The notes: generated by a model from the letters alone, not told the origin. DNA of 64,000 nt from Rhizobium oryzihabitans (GCF_010669145.1 NZ_CP048633.1:1-64000); one strand, 5' to 3'; shown: positions 8,925-19,119, numbered from the stretch's first letter. Program-made: numbers and translations.

Positions 8925-9729
8925 TTGCATCTACTATATCTCGACGAGTCTGGTCACTCGCATGATCCAAGCTCCGACTTCTTTGTCCTTGCAGGCTTTA
9001 GTATATTCGAGCGCCAAACGCATTGGCTGGAAGCCCAGATAGATCCTGTAGCGGCGCGCTTTAGCTCAACCAATCCTCGAGAAATCGAGTTCCATGGAAA
9101 CCCAATGCGCTCGGGCAACGGTACCTGGAAAGGTGTGCCTCCAACGACAGAGTTCAAGCCGTCGTCGATATCTCGTCGCTACTGTCAGACAAGCAATTGC
9201 AGTTGAAGGTCTACGCCTGCGTCATCGAAAAGAAGCTCTTCTCTGCGAACGATATTCTGGCTCGGAGCTTCGAGGAGGTGGCTTCGTGTTTTGATGGCTA
9301 TCTGAAGACGCTTTACAAGAAAAAGAACCCCCAGCGCGGCTTGGTCATCCTCGACAAAAGCAATTATGAGGAGAAAATCCAAACCTCTCTCATGTGTTCA
9401 AGCACGTCGGGCATGCCAGCGGCCAACTTCGCAACTTTGCCGAAGTCCCGCTTTTTCTGGATTCGAATGCATCGCGCCTGATTCAGATGGCGGATTTGAT
9501 CGCCTACTGGATTTTCCGTCACTTTCAGTCAGGCGACCAGCGTGGCTTCGACCTCATAAGGCCGTACTTTGCCCGGTACGGCATCGGGCCAGTGTCAGGT
9601 CTGCGGTGTCATGTCTCGCCGGAGACAGAAGCGCGCCTCGCTTCACTTCCAGTTCCAGCTCACCCTTTTCCGAAAGCAACGCCGAAAGCTATGACCGCCG
9701 CATCCCAAGTCGCCACGCCTGAGGATTGA
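8925..9729 (+). pseudogene. DUF3800 domain protein (frameshifted)
   Basis: A TTG start at 8925 with AGGGGGA just upstream gives LHLLYLDESGHSHDPSSDFFVLAGFSI, the DUF3800 N-terminal signature (YLDESG). After a slip near 9130 it continues VDISSLLSDKQLQLKVYACVI, KKNPQRGLVILDKSNYEEKI, and after another near 9385 HASGQLRNFAEVPLFLDSNASRLIQMADLIAYWIFR, the conserved acidic MAD motif. It ends SQVATPED. About 267 residues restored. DUF3800 proteins have a predicted RNase H-like fold and are frequent on mobile islands, sometimes near defence genes; a function here is not established. Confidence 0.75.
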
Positions 9730-9781
9730 AGCGGTTTTGGCAGTGCATGCGCTCCCTCGACACGCTCGGTTTGAGCATTTT

Positions 9782-12700
9782 TCAGTGAAAATTCCGGCTC
9801 TTCACTTTCAGCGTATCGATATGAAGGTCCGGTGTGAATATGTCGCGCGGGACAACGGGTTTCGGCCGATCGCGTGAATCCGGCCCGCCGCCCCGTGGGC
9901 AAACTCATCGCCGCGACCAGCCGGCAACCTGAACTCCGTATCGCGATCGGCAAGTCCAACCAGATCGCCTGAGAGATCGAAGAGTTGCTGGGCGACGAGA
10001 TGGACGACCTCCCCTTCCCGCTGAATCCGTCCGTTGATCGCCATCATCGAAGATCCCAGCACGATGCGCCTGCGTTTCTCGAACAGGGTGGGCCAGACAA
10101 CGACGTTGGCCGGTCCGGTCTCGTCCTCGATGGTGATGAACATCACACCCTTGGCCGATCCCGGCTTCTGCCGCACCAGCACGAGTCCAGCGGTATAAAC
10201 CCACCGCCCATCACGGGCATTCATCGCCTCGGCACAGGAAATGATATTGCGTGCCGACAGGTCCTTGCGCAGAAAGGCGACAGGATGCTGGCGCAAAGTG
10301 AGCCCGATGTGGCTGTAGTCCTCGATGACGTTATGGCCGTCCGTCATTTGCCGAAGCGCCACCTCTGGCTCCTGCTGCTCGGCAATCGCCGTCGCCTCGC
10401 GTTCGGCTGCGGCTGCAAACAACGGCAAGGGCTCGTCGCGCAGCGCCTTGATCGCCCAGAGCGCATCGCGTCGTTCGAGTTTCAGCGATGGCAGAAAGGC
10501 GTCGGCCTCTGCCAGTTGAACAAGCGCTTCGGTCGGCACGCTGGACCGGCGCCACATGTCATCGACTGAGGCGAACGGGTTGTTCATGCGCGCTGCAACG
10601 ATACGTGCGGCGTCCGCGACAGCCAGCCCTTTCACCTGCCGAAACCCGAGGCGCACAGCATGACGATCGCCGCCTCCAATCCTTTCCAGCGTGCAGTCCC
10701 ATCGCGAGCGGTTGACGCAGACCGGCCGCACCTCGACGCCATGCTTGATCGCGTCTCCGACGATCTGGGCCGGAGCATAAAATCCCATGGGCTGGCTGTT
10801 GAGAAGGGCTGCACAAAAGACGTCGGGATGATGGCACTTGATGTAGTTCGAAGCGTAGGCAATCAACGCAAAGGAGGCCGCGTGACTTTCCGGAAAGCCG
10901 TATGAGCCAAAGCCTTCCAACTGCGAAAAGGTCTTTTCGGCGAACTCGGACGAATATCCGTTCTTGACCATGCCTGACACCAGCTTGTCCTTGAAGCGCG
11001 AGACGCCGCCGGTGAACTTGAAGGTCGCCATGGATTTGCGCAGCTGGTCGGCCTCACCACCGGTAAAGCCGGCACAGACCATGGCGACGCGCATCGCTGA
11101 CTCTTGAAACAGCGGCACGCCCAGCGTCTTGCCGAGCACCGCCTCCAACTCGGGTGTCGGATACTCGACGGGCTCCTTGCCTTCGCGACGACGGAGATAG
11201 GGATGCACCATGTCACCCTGGATTGGGCCCGGCCGCACGATGGCCACCTGCACGACGAGATCGTAGAACGTGCGCGGTTTTAACCGCGGCAGCATCGCCA
11301 TCTGCGCACGGCTTTCGATCTGGAAGGTGCCGAGCGTGTCAGCCTTGCGGATCATTGCATAGGTCGCCGCATCCTCTTGGCTGATTTTCGAGAGATCAAG
11401 ATCCTGCCCTTTGTGCTCGCGGATGAGATCAAAAGCCTTGGCCATGCAGGTGAGCATCCCGAGCGCCAAGACATCCACCTTCATGAACTTCAGTGCCTCA
11501 ACGTCGTCCTTGTCCCATTCGATGATCTGCCGGTCTTTCATCGTCGCCGGTTCGATCGGCACGAGATCGTCTAGCCGGTCATGGGTGAGGACAAAGCCGC
11601 CGGGGTGCTGACCCAGATGCCGAGGCGCGCCCATCAACTGCTGCGCGAGTTTCAGGGTGAGCGCCAGACGCCGGTCATTGGGGTTGAGATTGAGTTCCCT
11701 GATGTTTCGGTCGGGAACTTCTTCCGACCAGGACCACATGCCCGATGACAGCGCCTTGATGACATCTTCAGGCAGGCCAAGCGCCTTACCGACATCGCGG
11801 ATTGCGCCTTGGCCCGGTAGCGGGTGACGGTTGCGCAGAGTGCCGCCTTATCCTTGGTATAGGTCTTGTAGATCCACTGGATGACCTCCTCGCGCCGTTC
11901 ATGCTCGAAGTCGACATCGATATCCGGCGGCTCGTCGCGTTCCTGACTGACGAAGCGCTCGAAGAGGAGATCATTGGTCGAGGGATCGATCGAGGTGATG
12001 CCAAGGATATAGCAGACAGCGCTGTTGGCCGCAGATCCCCTGCCCTGGCAGAGAATGCCCTGACTTCGGGCAAAACGGACGATCGAAAACACCGTCAGGA
12101 AGTAAGGCGCGTATTTCATGGTGCGGATGAGATCGAGCTCGTGCCGAACGGTCTTTAAAACATCCGGTGGCAGGCCTTCCGGATAACGATCGGGCGCACA
12201 TTCCCAGACATAATGCTCGAGCGATCCTTGAGCATCCTTGCCCGGCACGATGGCTTCCTCCGGGTACTGGTAGGTCAGTTCCTCGAGCGAGAATTTGCAG
12301 CGACGCACGATTTCCAGGGTTCGCGCGAGTGCTTGCGCGTAGCGCGGAAACAGGCGTGCCATTTCCTCCGGTGGCTTGAGGTAGCGGTCGGCGTGGCGTT
12401 CGCGCTCAAAGCCGACATCGTCGATCGTGGTGTTGTGCCTGATACAGGTGACGATGTCCTGCAATTGCCGCCGGCCCGGCTCATGAAACAGCACATCATT
12501 GGTGACGACGGTTCTGACCTTGAACCGCGCCGCCATGTTGGAAATCTCATGCAGCCGCAACTGGTCGTTCGGTCGCCGACGCAAACAGAGAGAGACGTAA
12601 GCGCGATCACCAAACAGCTCAGCCATCTTGCGAAGCTGCGAGGCGCAGGTGGCATCCGGCAGATCAGGTACCAGAATGCCGATCATGCCCTCGGCGTAAG

Positions 12701-13037
12701 CGACGATATCGTCCCAATGCAGGATACAGTTGTTCTTGCCGCCACGCGATTTTCCCAGCGTGATGAGGCGCGTCAGGCGCGAATAGGCAGCGCGATCCAT
12801 CGGATAGACCAGCACAGACATGCCATCCGCCAGATCGAGACGACAGCCAACGACCAGGCGCAACCCGGTGGCGCGCGACGCCTCAAGCGCCCGAACAATT
12901 CCGGCAAGCGAATTGCGATCGACGACGCCGATTGCGTCGATACCGAGCTGTTTCGCGGTCTCAAACAACTCCTGTGCAGAGGAGGCGCCGCGCAGAAAGG
13001 AAAAGTGGGTCGTGACCTGGAGCTCGGCGTAGCTCAT
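9782..13037 (-). pseudogene. dnaE2: Error-prone DNA polymerase DnaE2/ImuC (frameshifted)
   Basis: C-family polymerase alpha subunit carrying out SOS translesion synthesis with ImuB. The ATG at 13037 opens [20 protein letters not shown] (PHP domain); the polymerase core has [21 protein letters not shown] and [19 protein letters not shown], the catalytic aspartate motif. A GGG to GG loss at about 11812 (restoring [15 protein letters not shown]) breaks the frame. The second half runs from [20 protein letters not shown] through [21 protein letters not shown] text to the OB fold ([20 protein letters not shown]). A slip near 9870 hides the family C-terminus [19 protein letters not shown], ending at 9782. 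About 1085 residues. Its start overlaps the imuB stop (ATGA). Confidence 0.92.
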
Positions 13038-14543
13038 GCGAAGATCCCGTGGCAGAACCAGCGATGGGACCCGGTCTCGGGATCCACTCCGTCGCCGGAG
13101 CGGAACACCCACAGGCGCTCGCCTGCCTCGTCCTCGATGACAAAGTAGTCCCGCACCGCGTCCATTTCGGCGTCGCGCTGCCACCACTCCCCGAAGATGC
13201 GTTCCGGGCCGTCGGCGCGTTTGACCTTACGGCGCTTGCCGCGCCAGACGATCGAGACCGGCGGGCGGTCCGGCATCAGCGCAATCGCCTCGATCAGTTC
13301 GGGCCGTGGCAAAAGCCGGACTGGACGGCGCCAATGGCTCACCCAGGCAACAGGGATCGGTTCAGCAACGGGACTGATCCGCCGGACGGAACGTTCCGGC
13401 ACATCGGATGCAACCGGTGCGACGCGATAGACCCGCTGGCCGCGGTTTCCATAGATGTCGATCAGTGGCGTCACATCGGTGACGTCATCCTCGACCAGAG
13501 CAGAGACTTTCTGCGCCTCTTCCAATGGCTCGGCCAGAACCGCAACAAGGGTGAGCCTCTCGATCCCGAAACCCGGCTCGATCTTTTCCGTCCGGTCCCG
13601 AAACAGTTTCGTCAGCCAGGCTACGTCGCGGGCGGGCTTGGCTGTTCCGGCGCGGATTGCCTGTCTGGTGCCATCGACCTTCTCGACAATCAGGTCAGCC
13701 CGACGCACGCCGAGCCCCGCTTTTGGAGTTCATCGACCAATTGCACGACAAGGCGGCCGACATATTTGTTGATGGTCTCCGCTGCGCCAATCGGTTCAGC
13801 GAAGGCTTTCGAAACCTCGACCAGCTCAGGCGTGCGGATCGGCTCGATAGGCTCGGCGATGCGACAGAGCATCTGATCGAGACGGCGCCCAACCTCCGGT
13901 CCAAAGCGCAACGTCAGCGGCGCGCGCGGGGTATTGGCAAGCTCCCGATCGTCTGAAATCCGAGAATGCGGAGATCGCTGACAATCTTTGCCGGCAGACG
14001 CAGGAGCGATATCGGCAGCTTTTCAACGGCCCGCACTGTCTCACCCGGCGGAATGACGATCGTCTCGCGGTTGATGGCGCGGGCACAGGCATGGGATGCA
14101 CCCCAGCTGTCCGCGACCGCCACGCGGGCAGTCAGCTTCCTGCCCAGAAACTGGTTGGCGATCTTTGTCACCATTGGCAGCTCGCCGCCCTGCAGGTGGT
14201 CGGCGCCTTCGGTGTCCATAACGATGCCGTCGATCCCGTCAATCGCGACGATCGGCGAATAGATGGTTAGTGCCCACAGTGTGATGCGTTCGAGAGCTAC
14301 CCGATCGGCTTCGATATCGGCGTCGACCATCATCAGGCCATGAAACAGCGACTGCGCCTTTGCCGCCGGCATGCCGACATGCACGCCTGCCGCCCTGGCA
14401 GCCAGGTCGGCAGCCGAAACCCATCGCTTCGACCCGCTTCTTGCGATCACGGCAATTGGCTGTTCAGGCGAAATGGAGGGATCCGCCCGCCGAATACGAT
14501 CCGTCGGCAGATCCGGAAGATAGATCGAGACGACCCTTGTCAT
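13034..14543 (-). pseudogene. imuB: ImuB, Y-family-like mutagenesis protein (frameshifted)
   Basis: Catalytically inactive Y-family homologue that tethers DnaE2 to the beta clamp. It opens MTRVVSIYLPDLPTDRIRRA, with VSAADLAARAAGVHVGMPAAKAQSL and VADSWGASHACARAI. A slip near 13915 leads to LRFGPEVGRRLDQMLCRIAEPIEP, and another near 13700 to RADLIVEKVDGTRQAIRAGTA. The C-terminal part includes RPEPIPVAWVSHWRRPVRLLPRPEL-like text and [16 protein letters not shown], ending [10 protein letters not shown]. About 500 residues. A GTG one codon upstream is an alternative start. Middle gene of the imuA-imuB-dnaE2 cassette. Confidence 0.9.
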
Positions 14544-15228
14544 CACACGCCCTCACGAGAAACTCAGCACACTCACCCGCTTTCACGCGCATCAATTCAA
14601 GAAACCATTGAGGCCTGCCCACCCCCGGTACCGGCAGCTCTTCCGATGGCATCACACTGACCCGCCATCTGGTTGTTGACGCCGTCGGCTGGCCAAAATC
14701 ATTCGCCTCCGTCTGCCGCCGCCATCGCCGAACGCCGAGCGCCATGGTCCCGGTTCGCTCCGCGGCCAGTTGCAGGCGGCGGGAGCTGACCATCGGCAGG
14801 CGAACGAGCTCGCCGACGACAGCGCCGAGCCCACCGAAGGACAAGCCCTCCTCCATGTTGGCCAGCACGTCTTCCTCCTTGTCGGACTCGACGAAGATGA
14901 CGCGGTCGGGATGGAGGCCGACCTGGGCAAGCGCCGGAAAGAACAGATCCGGTCTCGTCAGACACCAGATGACGGGGCCTTTGGTCCGGGCGGCAATGCC
15001 GGCGACAAAAAGCGCGGCTGCTGCACCATCGACCGTACCGGATCCTCCGCCTGCGAACTCATGCAGGGCTCCATAGGCAAGACCCCCGCCAGGCAAGACC
15101 GCATCAATCTCGGGCACACCGAAAGAGAGCGTTCCGGCCCGTTTCGCTGCTGTGCCCTCCATCGAGGCGATGCGGCCACGCAAATCACAGATCACATCCG
15201 ACAACCCCTTCGGGCGCGCAGCGGTCAT
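14464..15228 (-). CDS. imuA: ImuA, RecA/SulA-like mutagenesis protein
   Basis: First gene of the SOS mutagenesis cassette. It opens MTAARPKGLSDVICDLRGRI and reads FGVPEIDAVLPGGGLAYGALHEF, then GPVIWCLTRPDLFFPALAQVGL, HPDRVIFVESDKEEDVLANMEEGL, typical ImuA/RecA-like core text. The last 80 bases overlap imuB in another frame, as is usual in this cassette. At 254 residues it is full length and unbroken. A LexA box lies 62 bp upstream of its start, so the operon should be DNA-damage inducible. Confidence 0.88.
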   Translation of the reverse strand: MTAARPKGLSDVICDLRGRIASMEGTAAKRAGTLSFGVPEIDAVLPGGGLAYGALHEFAGGGSGTVDGAAAALFVAGIAARTKGPVIWCLTRPDLFFPALAQVGLHPDRVIFVESDKEEDVLANMEEGLSFGGLGAVVGELVRLPMVSSRRLQLAAERTGTMALGVRRWRRQTEANDFGQPTASTTRWRVSVMPSEELPVPGVGRPQWFLELMRVKAGECAEFLVRACDDKGRLDLSSGSADGSYSAGGSLHFA

Positions 15229-15289
15229 CGTTCACGGCTCCCTTCAAGGTGGTGTTCAAAGGATCGACATTATGCCGTACAGGCTATTT

Positions 15290-15304
15290 GTTCATTGTTT
15301 GTTC
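15290..15304 (-). promoter_or_regulatory. LexA (SOS) box upstream of imuA
   Basis: On the + strand GTTC-N7-GTTC (spacer ATTGTTT), a perfect match to the alphaproteobacterial LexA site. It precedes imuA (start 15228, - strand) at a promoter distance. Confidence 0.85.
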
Positions 15305-15645
15305 CGACGCTATAAAAGAGTCAAGCACCAGAAAGTTGAGCAACATTATCACAACATTAGCAAAACCGAAGATTCGAAAAGGATTCAAGGCTGTAGGGAT
15401 AACAAGAATTTTTGCCGCACTCCACTCTTGTCGGGCTCCAGATCGCGATAGCGGGGATAGATGAGCGGCGTCACAATCTTCTTAAGGTTTCGTGCTGAAC
15501 TCGCCTGCATGACGAAGCCACCGAGACAAAGCTCGATCGTAATACCGAAGCCCAGCTCTATTTAATGCCGCGTCGCTGCGGTTGATTGCATCAATGGCTG
15601 TCCGCAGCGTTCGACCTATACGGGAGCTTTTAAGCTTGAGGCCAT
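15305..15645. other. Intergenic stretch, nothing recognised
   Basis: AT-richer stretch just beyond the imuA promoter. No frame resembles a known family and no clear hairpin with a T-tract is visible. Confidence 0.3.
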
Positions 15646-16005
15646 ATGAACATCGGACGTGTAGGCGGATGCATCAAGCCCCGCCGCATGCAGCCCGATG
15701 GCAAAGTTGACCTGCGAGATCAATTCCCTAAAATCCCGCTCAGATCTTCTTGGGGTGTTACGTTGCAAAAGCTCGAACTTGTTTTTGTTATTTGTGGTTT
15801 TGTGGCTTTGGGGACATGGCTTTATTCGGGCGAGTATCGAGCTTATGGCGCCCTCGCGACGATTTGCTTTCTGGGAATCGCTTCGGTCTATCTCCTCTTG
15901 ACGTCAAAGGAGAGAGTTTACCGGTTGTTTGCATGTATATCACTGACCGTGATTTCCGCTGCAATCGGAATAGCTCTGTTGAGAATGTCGGGACTGACCG
16001 GCTAA
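15646..16005 (+). CDS. Small membrane protein, hypothetical
   Basis: A 119-residue frame whose second half has three hydrophobic segments: LELVFVICGFVALGTWLY, ALATICFLGIASVYLLL, and LFACISLTVISAAIGIALL. The first 35 residues are unlike a membrane protein, so the true start may be further in, for example the ATG at 15688 (MQPDGK). It stands alone between imuA and the SRAP gene. The family is not recognised. Confidence 0.45.
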   Translation: MNIGRVGGCIKPRRMQPDGKVDLRDQFPKIPLRSSWGVTLQKLELVFVICGFVALGTWLYSGEYRAYGALATICFLGIASVYLLLTSKERVYRLFACISLTVISAAIGIALLRMSGLTG

Positions 16006-16310
16006 TGCGGTGGCATCAAGCGACCTAAACGGGCTGCGGAATAGCGCCTGCGCCTTGACATGCGGCGTTCCTCCACGGCGCTAGCCGCAGCGGGCAATCG
16101 CATCCGCAGCCGATGGAGACCAGAGGATAGGCGTTTGCCTGATCGCCGAGATCGAGTTCAGGGCAGGACGGGCGACGATAAACTCCGCCACGCTTCCTAC
16201 AACGGCCTGCGGGAACGGTAGGACAATGCCGACGTTTATAAGCTCGACTAGATACGCAGGCGGAAGTCACCGGAAAAACTGCATTCGGTCGCAACGGAGG
16301 AATTGCTGCC
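16006..16310. other. Intergenic stretch, nothing recognised
   Basis: Only short frames with no recognisable product occur between the small membrane protein and the SRAP gene. A purine-rich AACGGAGGAAT at about 16294-16304 is the ribosome-binding site for the SRAP gene. Confidence 0.3.
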
Positions 16311-17084
16311 ATGTGCAACCTTTATCGGATGGAAGACAGGGACTGGGTCTCAAAGTGGGCCCAGGACGCCGAAAGCCTGATCAACCTCATGCCGGCCTAT
16401 CAGATGAACCCCGACCAGATGGGGCCGATCATCCGAAACACGGCGGACGGCAAGAAGCAGCTGGTTCATGCACGATGGGGCCTGCCCTCGCCTATCTTCG
16501 TCCAAAAGAAAGCCGCCGAAGCAAGGGCGGATAAACTGAGGGCCAAGGGCAAGGCCGTCGATATGGATGAGCTCATCCGCATGGAACCGGATCGTGGCGT
16601 GACCAATGTGCGTAAGCTCAACCTGCCTCACTGGACGCGATGGTTCGGCGTCGAGCACAGGTGTCTCGTCCCGGTCACAAGCTTTGCCGAACCGGACCCG
16701 ATGAGCAAACAGGAGGGTGGCAATGTGCCAAATGCCTGGTTTGCACGTGATGAGGCAAAATCGCTGATGTTCTTTGCGGGCATCCACGTTCCGCAATGGA
16801 AGAGCGTTCGCAAAGTCAAGGACGGGCTCACAACCGACGACCTATACGGTTTCCTGACGACCGATCCGAATGATCTCGTGAAGCCGATCCACGAGAAGGC
16901 AATGCCTGTTCTACTGCTGACGAAGGAAGAAACCGACGTCTGGATGCGGGCGCCTTGGGATGAGGCAAGGCACCTCGCCCGCCCACTACCAAACGACGCG
17001 CTGATCATCCTGTCGCGTGAACCTTATGGATCATCGATCATTTCGAAATCTGGCGAACCGGTGGAGCAAGGCAGCCTTTTATAA
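16311..17084 (+). CDS. SOS response-associated peptidase (SRAP/YedK/HMCES family)
   Basis: SRAP proteins form a covalent thiazolidine crosslink with abasic sites in single-stranded DNA through Cys2. The sequence starts MCNLYRM, so Cys2 is exposed after Met removal. The other conserved elements are visible: [13 protein letters not shown] (Asn/Arg), [13 protein letters not shown] (Glu, in place of the usual FYEW) and [10 protein letters not shown] (His of the HxRMP region). At 257 residues it is full length, with no slips. A strong GGAGG lies about 7 bp before the ATG. It fits the surrounding DNA-damage genes. Confidence 0.9.
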   Translation: MCNLYRMEDRDWVSKWAQDAESLINLMPAYQMNPDQMGPIIRNTADGKKQLVHARWGLPSPIFVQKKAAEARADKLRAKGKAVDMDELIRMEPDRGVTNVRKLNLPHWTRWFGVEHRCLVPVTSFAEPDPMSKQEGGNVPNAWFARDEAKSLMFFAGIHVPQWKSVRKVKDGLTTDDLYGFLTTDPNDLVKPIHEKAMPVLLLTKEETDVWMRAPWDEARHLARPLPNDALIILSREPYGSSIISKSGEPVEQGSLL

Positions 17085-17105
17085 CTGGCGGCCATCGCCA
17101 GATGG

Positions 17106-17576
17106 ATGCCAATTGATGAGGAGACTAAACCCGCTGAACTGTTCGGAGAGAGGAGAAGGAAGATGCATATCCACCCTTACATTCTCGAGAATCATGGTGT
17201 CTATCCAAAGAGATTTCTGGAGGATGGTCAATTCTTCGGCATGCGGCAATCCATTCACGATAATCTCGACCAGCGGCTGGTCGCCGAAGTCGATCGGGAA
17301 TCCGACCTGACTGCCTATTCCGGATACGTTGCCATGGAACTCTGGGCTGATGATGACGACATCCCGACGGGAGCGAAGATCGAGATATTGTTTAGCGAGC
17401 GGAAAGGCATCGCCGCCCTCCTCTACGACCATCCTAACATATCCGATGCTTTCATTGAGTGGGTTTTCTGCACCTCACCTGCCGATGCCTTGACCGAATG
17501 GAAGAGGAAGGTCCGCTGGCCGCTGATGGAAACATCGAGAGGACCAGTCGATATAATCGGAGGTGCACATCAGTGA
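17106..17576 (+). CDS. Hypothetical protein, 156 residues
   Basis: An unbroken frame 21 bp after the SRAP gene, perhaps in the same transcript. A better start may be the ATG at 17163 (MHIHPYILENHGVYPKRF), preceded by GGAGAAGGAAG. The sequence is soluble and acidic in the middle (ELWADDDDIPTGAKIEILF) with several Trp. No family recognised. Confidence 0.55.
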   Translation: MPIDEETKPAELFGERRRKMHIHPYILENHGVYPKRFLEDGQFFGMRQSIHDNLDQRLVAEVDRESDLTAYSGYVAMELWADDDDIPTGAKIEILFSERKGIAALLYDHPNISDAFIEWVFCTSPADALTEWKRKVRWPLMETSRGPVDIIGGAHQ

Positions 17577-17996
17577 GCGTTGAGAGCAGTAAGGCTGGCG
17601 AGGCCATTCATGCGAGAAGCACTGTTGCAAGCATGCTGGCTGCGAGCGCCGCAATAACCTCAATTGAGGATCGAATTTTTCGGAACAGACTATCACGGCG
17701 ACGGTTAGGCAGGCGGATGGTCTTTCCCCCGTCCACTGCTCTTGCAGCCGGTCACGGTTGCACAGCTTGGAACCCTCCGCACTGGAGGGTTTCTTTTTGC
17801 TCACATCGCACGCAAATTATGCCTTCAAAAACCATTCAGACCGGCTGCGACAGCCTGCTGCCGGGCTACAACTCTCTACCCTTGAACTCTAATCGCTCGA
17901 CTCATCCACCAGACGTGTTACACTCCTTCCATCGCCACCAACCGAATTCATAGGCGGTGGCAGCTGAGGGTTACTACGTGCTCCCGCCTATATCGT
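17577..17996. other. Intergenic stretch with a terminator, possible small RNA
   Basis: No protein-like frame. The terminator at 17771-17798 is 195 bp beyond the nearest + strand stop. This distance would also fit a separate small RNA ending there, which is speculation. Confidence 0.3.
17771..17798 (+). terminator. Rho-independent terminator
   Basis: AACCCTCC, loop GCACT, GGAGGGTT, followed by TCTTTTT: eight paired bases and a T-tract on the + strand. Confidence 0.75.
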
Positions 17997-18290
17997 GTGG
18001 AGGACGGCTGCGTGCCCAAACCATCAAATTTTCACGAATGTCCGCTTCGACGCCTCCTTTTCCGCTGGGCCGCGCGCTTTACCGCTGACGAGCGAGTGCA
18101 GAGCCGGCTTGTTGAAAAAACGATTGGCGAGATCATCCGGGATTTTCCAGCCGCCGATCACGACTCCAGGATTGATGTAGAGCTTCTCGCGACTTTGCGG
18201 CGTGTCGCTCTCCAGGAATTCAGTGCTCGTCCTGGCGCAGGCGTTGAGCGTCGTTCCGGGAACGATCAACCGTCGAGCGACGGTCAGTGA
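17997..18290 (+). CDS. Small protein resembling sigma-factor region 2 only
   Basis: The GTG at 17997 (or the GTG at 18012) opens a 97-residue frame. The block LRRLLFRWAARFTADERVQSRLVEKTIGEIIRDF...LLATLRRVALQEF has the spacing and character of ECF sigma region 2 (LRRYALRLTGN..ADDLVQ.TLLRAL..AWLFTILRN), but there is no region 4 in the remaining 25 residues. The similarity is by eye. The gene converges on the receiver-like gene 18284-18649, with which it overlaps by 7 bp. Its function is unknown. Confidence 0.45.
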   Translation: MEDGCVPKPSNFHECPLRRLLFRWAARFTADERVQSRLVEKTIGEIIRDFPAADHDSRIDVELLATLRRVALQEFSARPGAGVERRSGNDQPSSDGQ

Positions 18291-18649
18291 AGAGTGGTTG
18301 ACGTTCCGGGCGGACCGAAAAGTGCATCGGCTATTTCCCGAAGCTCCGCGCTATCGCCACTCACAGAGTAACCGCGGTCGTTCGATTTGGCCCGGTTCGC
18401 GAAAACGAATGGCACATTGGCGCTCTCCAGTGCAATCGAAACATTCAGCAACGTCTGATCGTCGATCTCCACGTCAACGATTGCGGCGTCAACATCCCAC
18501 TCCAGTAACGCATCGAGCAGGCGTCGTGTCGATCGAACCGATCCCAGAACGGTGGCCCCTGCTGCCCGCAGCCGCTGACGGCACGCAAATGTCAGCATGA
18601 GGCGCTGCTCTACGATGATCAGCTTTTTCCCACGAAACGCTCGCAACAT
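18284..18649 (-). CDS. Degenerate response-regulator receiver protein
   Basis: 121 residues from the ATG at 18649: MLRAFRGKKLIIVEQRLMLTF, then VDAAIVDVEIDDQTLLNVSIAL (the Asp in IVDVEID aligns with the phosphorylated Asp), ANVPFVFANRA. The paired acidic residues expected after beta-1 are replaced by VEQ. The size is that of a single receiver domain, with no output domain. Such CheY-like single receivers are plentiful in rhizobia, often in the general stress circuit. The partner is unknown. Confidence 0.6.
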   Translation of the reverse strand: MLRAFRGKKLIIVEQRLMLTFACRQRLRAAGATVLGSVRSTRRLLDALLEWDVDAAIVDVEIDDQTLLNVSIALESANVPFVFANRAKSNDRGYSVSGDSAELREIADALFGPPGTSTTLH

Positions 18650-18823
18650 AGAGATATCCTCTGTTTGCGCAATGAACCACCTGCGAGCGGAAGACGCGGT
18701 CGGTTCTCGTGTTATCCACGGCTTGCAGCTCGGCAATTCGCGACTGCTGTCATGGCATTCATGCCAAACCGCGCATAGCGATGAGGGTTCCCGCTGAGAC
18801 GATACCTTTTCAAAGGGTCCGAT

Positions 18824-18848
18824 GGAACCATGTTCTTTGAAGGCGGTT
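18824..18848 (+). promoter_or_regulatory. EcfG/RpoE2-type general stress promoter
   Basis: GGAAC at 18824-18828 and GTT at 18846-18848 are separated by 17 bases. This matches the alphaproteobacterial general-stress sigma consensus (GGAAC-N16/17-cGTT). It lies 34 bp before the DUF6894 gene. Confidence 0.7.
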
Positions 18849-18882
18849 GAAAAATCTGCGAGACAAAACAGGTAGCTAAGAC

Positions 18883-19119
18883 ATGCAGCGGTATTACTTC
18901 CACGTTCGGGACGCTGACGGCCTTTCCGAAGACACTGAGGGAACCATGCTGGCAAGTGACGAGCGCGCGTACATCGAGGCCGCGCAGGCTGCAAGGGAAA
19001 TGCTGGCGGAAAAAATCCTCAAGGATGAAATCGTGGATGGTGCAGAGTTTGAGGTTGTCAGGGGCGACGGCGTGCTCGTCGCAAAAATCCCCCTGAAATC
19101 TGTCGTCCGGTTTGAATGA
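18883..19119 (+). CDS. DUF6894 family protein
   Basis: 78 residues: MQRYYFHVRDADGLSEDTEG, then AYIEAAQAAREMLAEKIL, ending LKSVVRFE. The YYFHVRD...D.EG start is the signature of DUF6894, a small soluble protein family very common in rhizobia, of unknown function. The upstream GGAAC-N17-GTT promoter places it in the general stress response. The frame is unbroken. Confidence 0.85.
   Translation: MQRYYFHVRDADGLSEDTEGTMLASDERAYIEAAQAAREMLAEKILKDEIVDGAEFEVVRGDGVLVAKIPLKSVVRFE

Noticed and set aside
9028..9729. DUF3800 gene plus RIT element as a novel anti-phage system
   Set aside because: Proximity alone; no second effector or sensor gene is present, and the DUF3800 gene is separated from the RIT genes by a terminator and lies on the opposite strand.
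12213..13148. 311-residue + strand frame antisense to dnaE2
   Set aside because: Shadow of the polymerase gene; no start signal or family resemblance.
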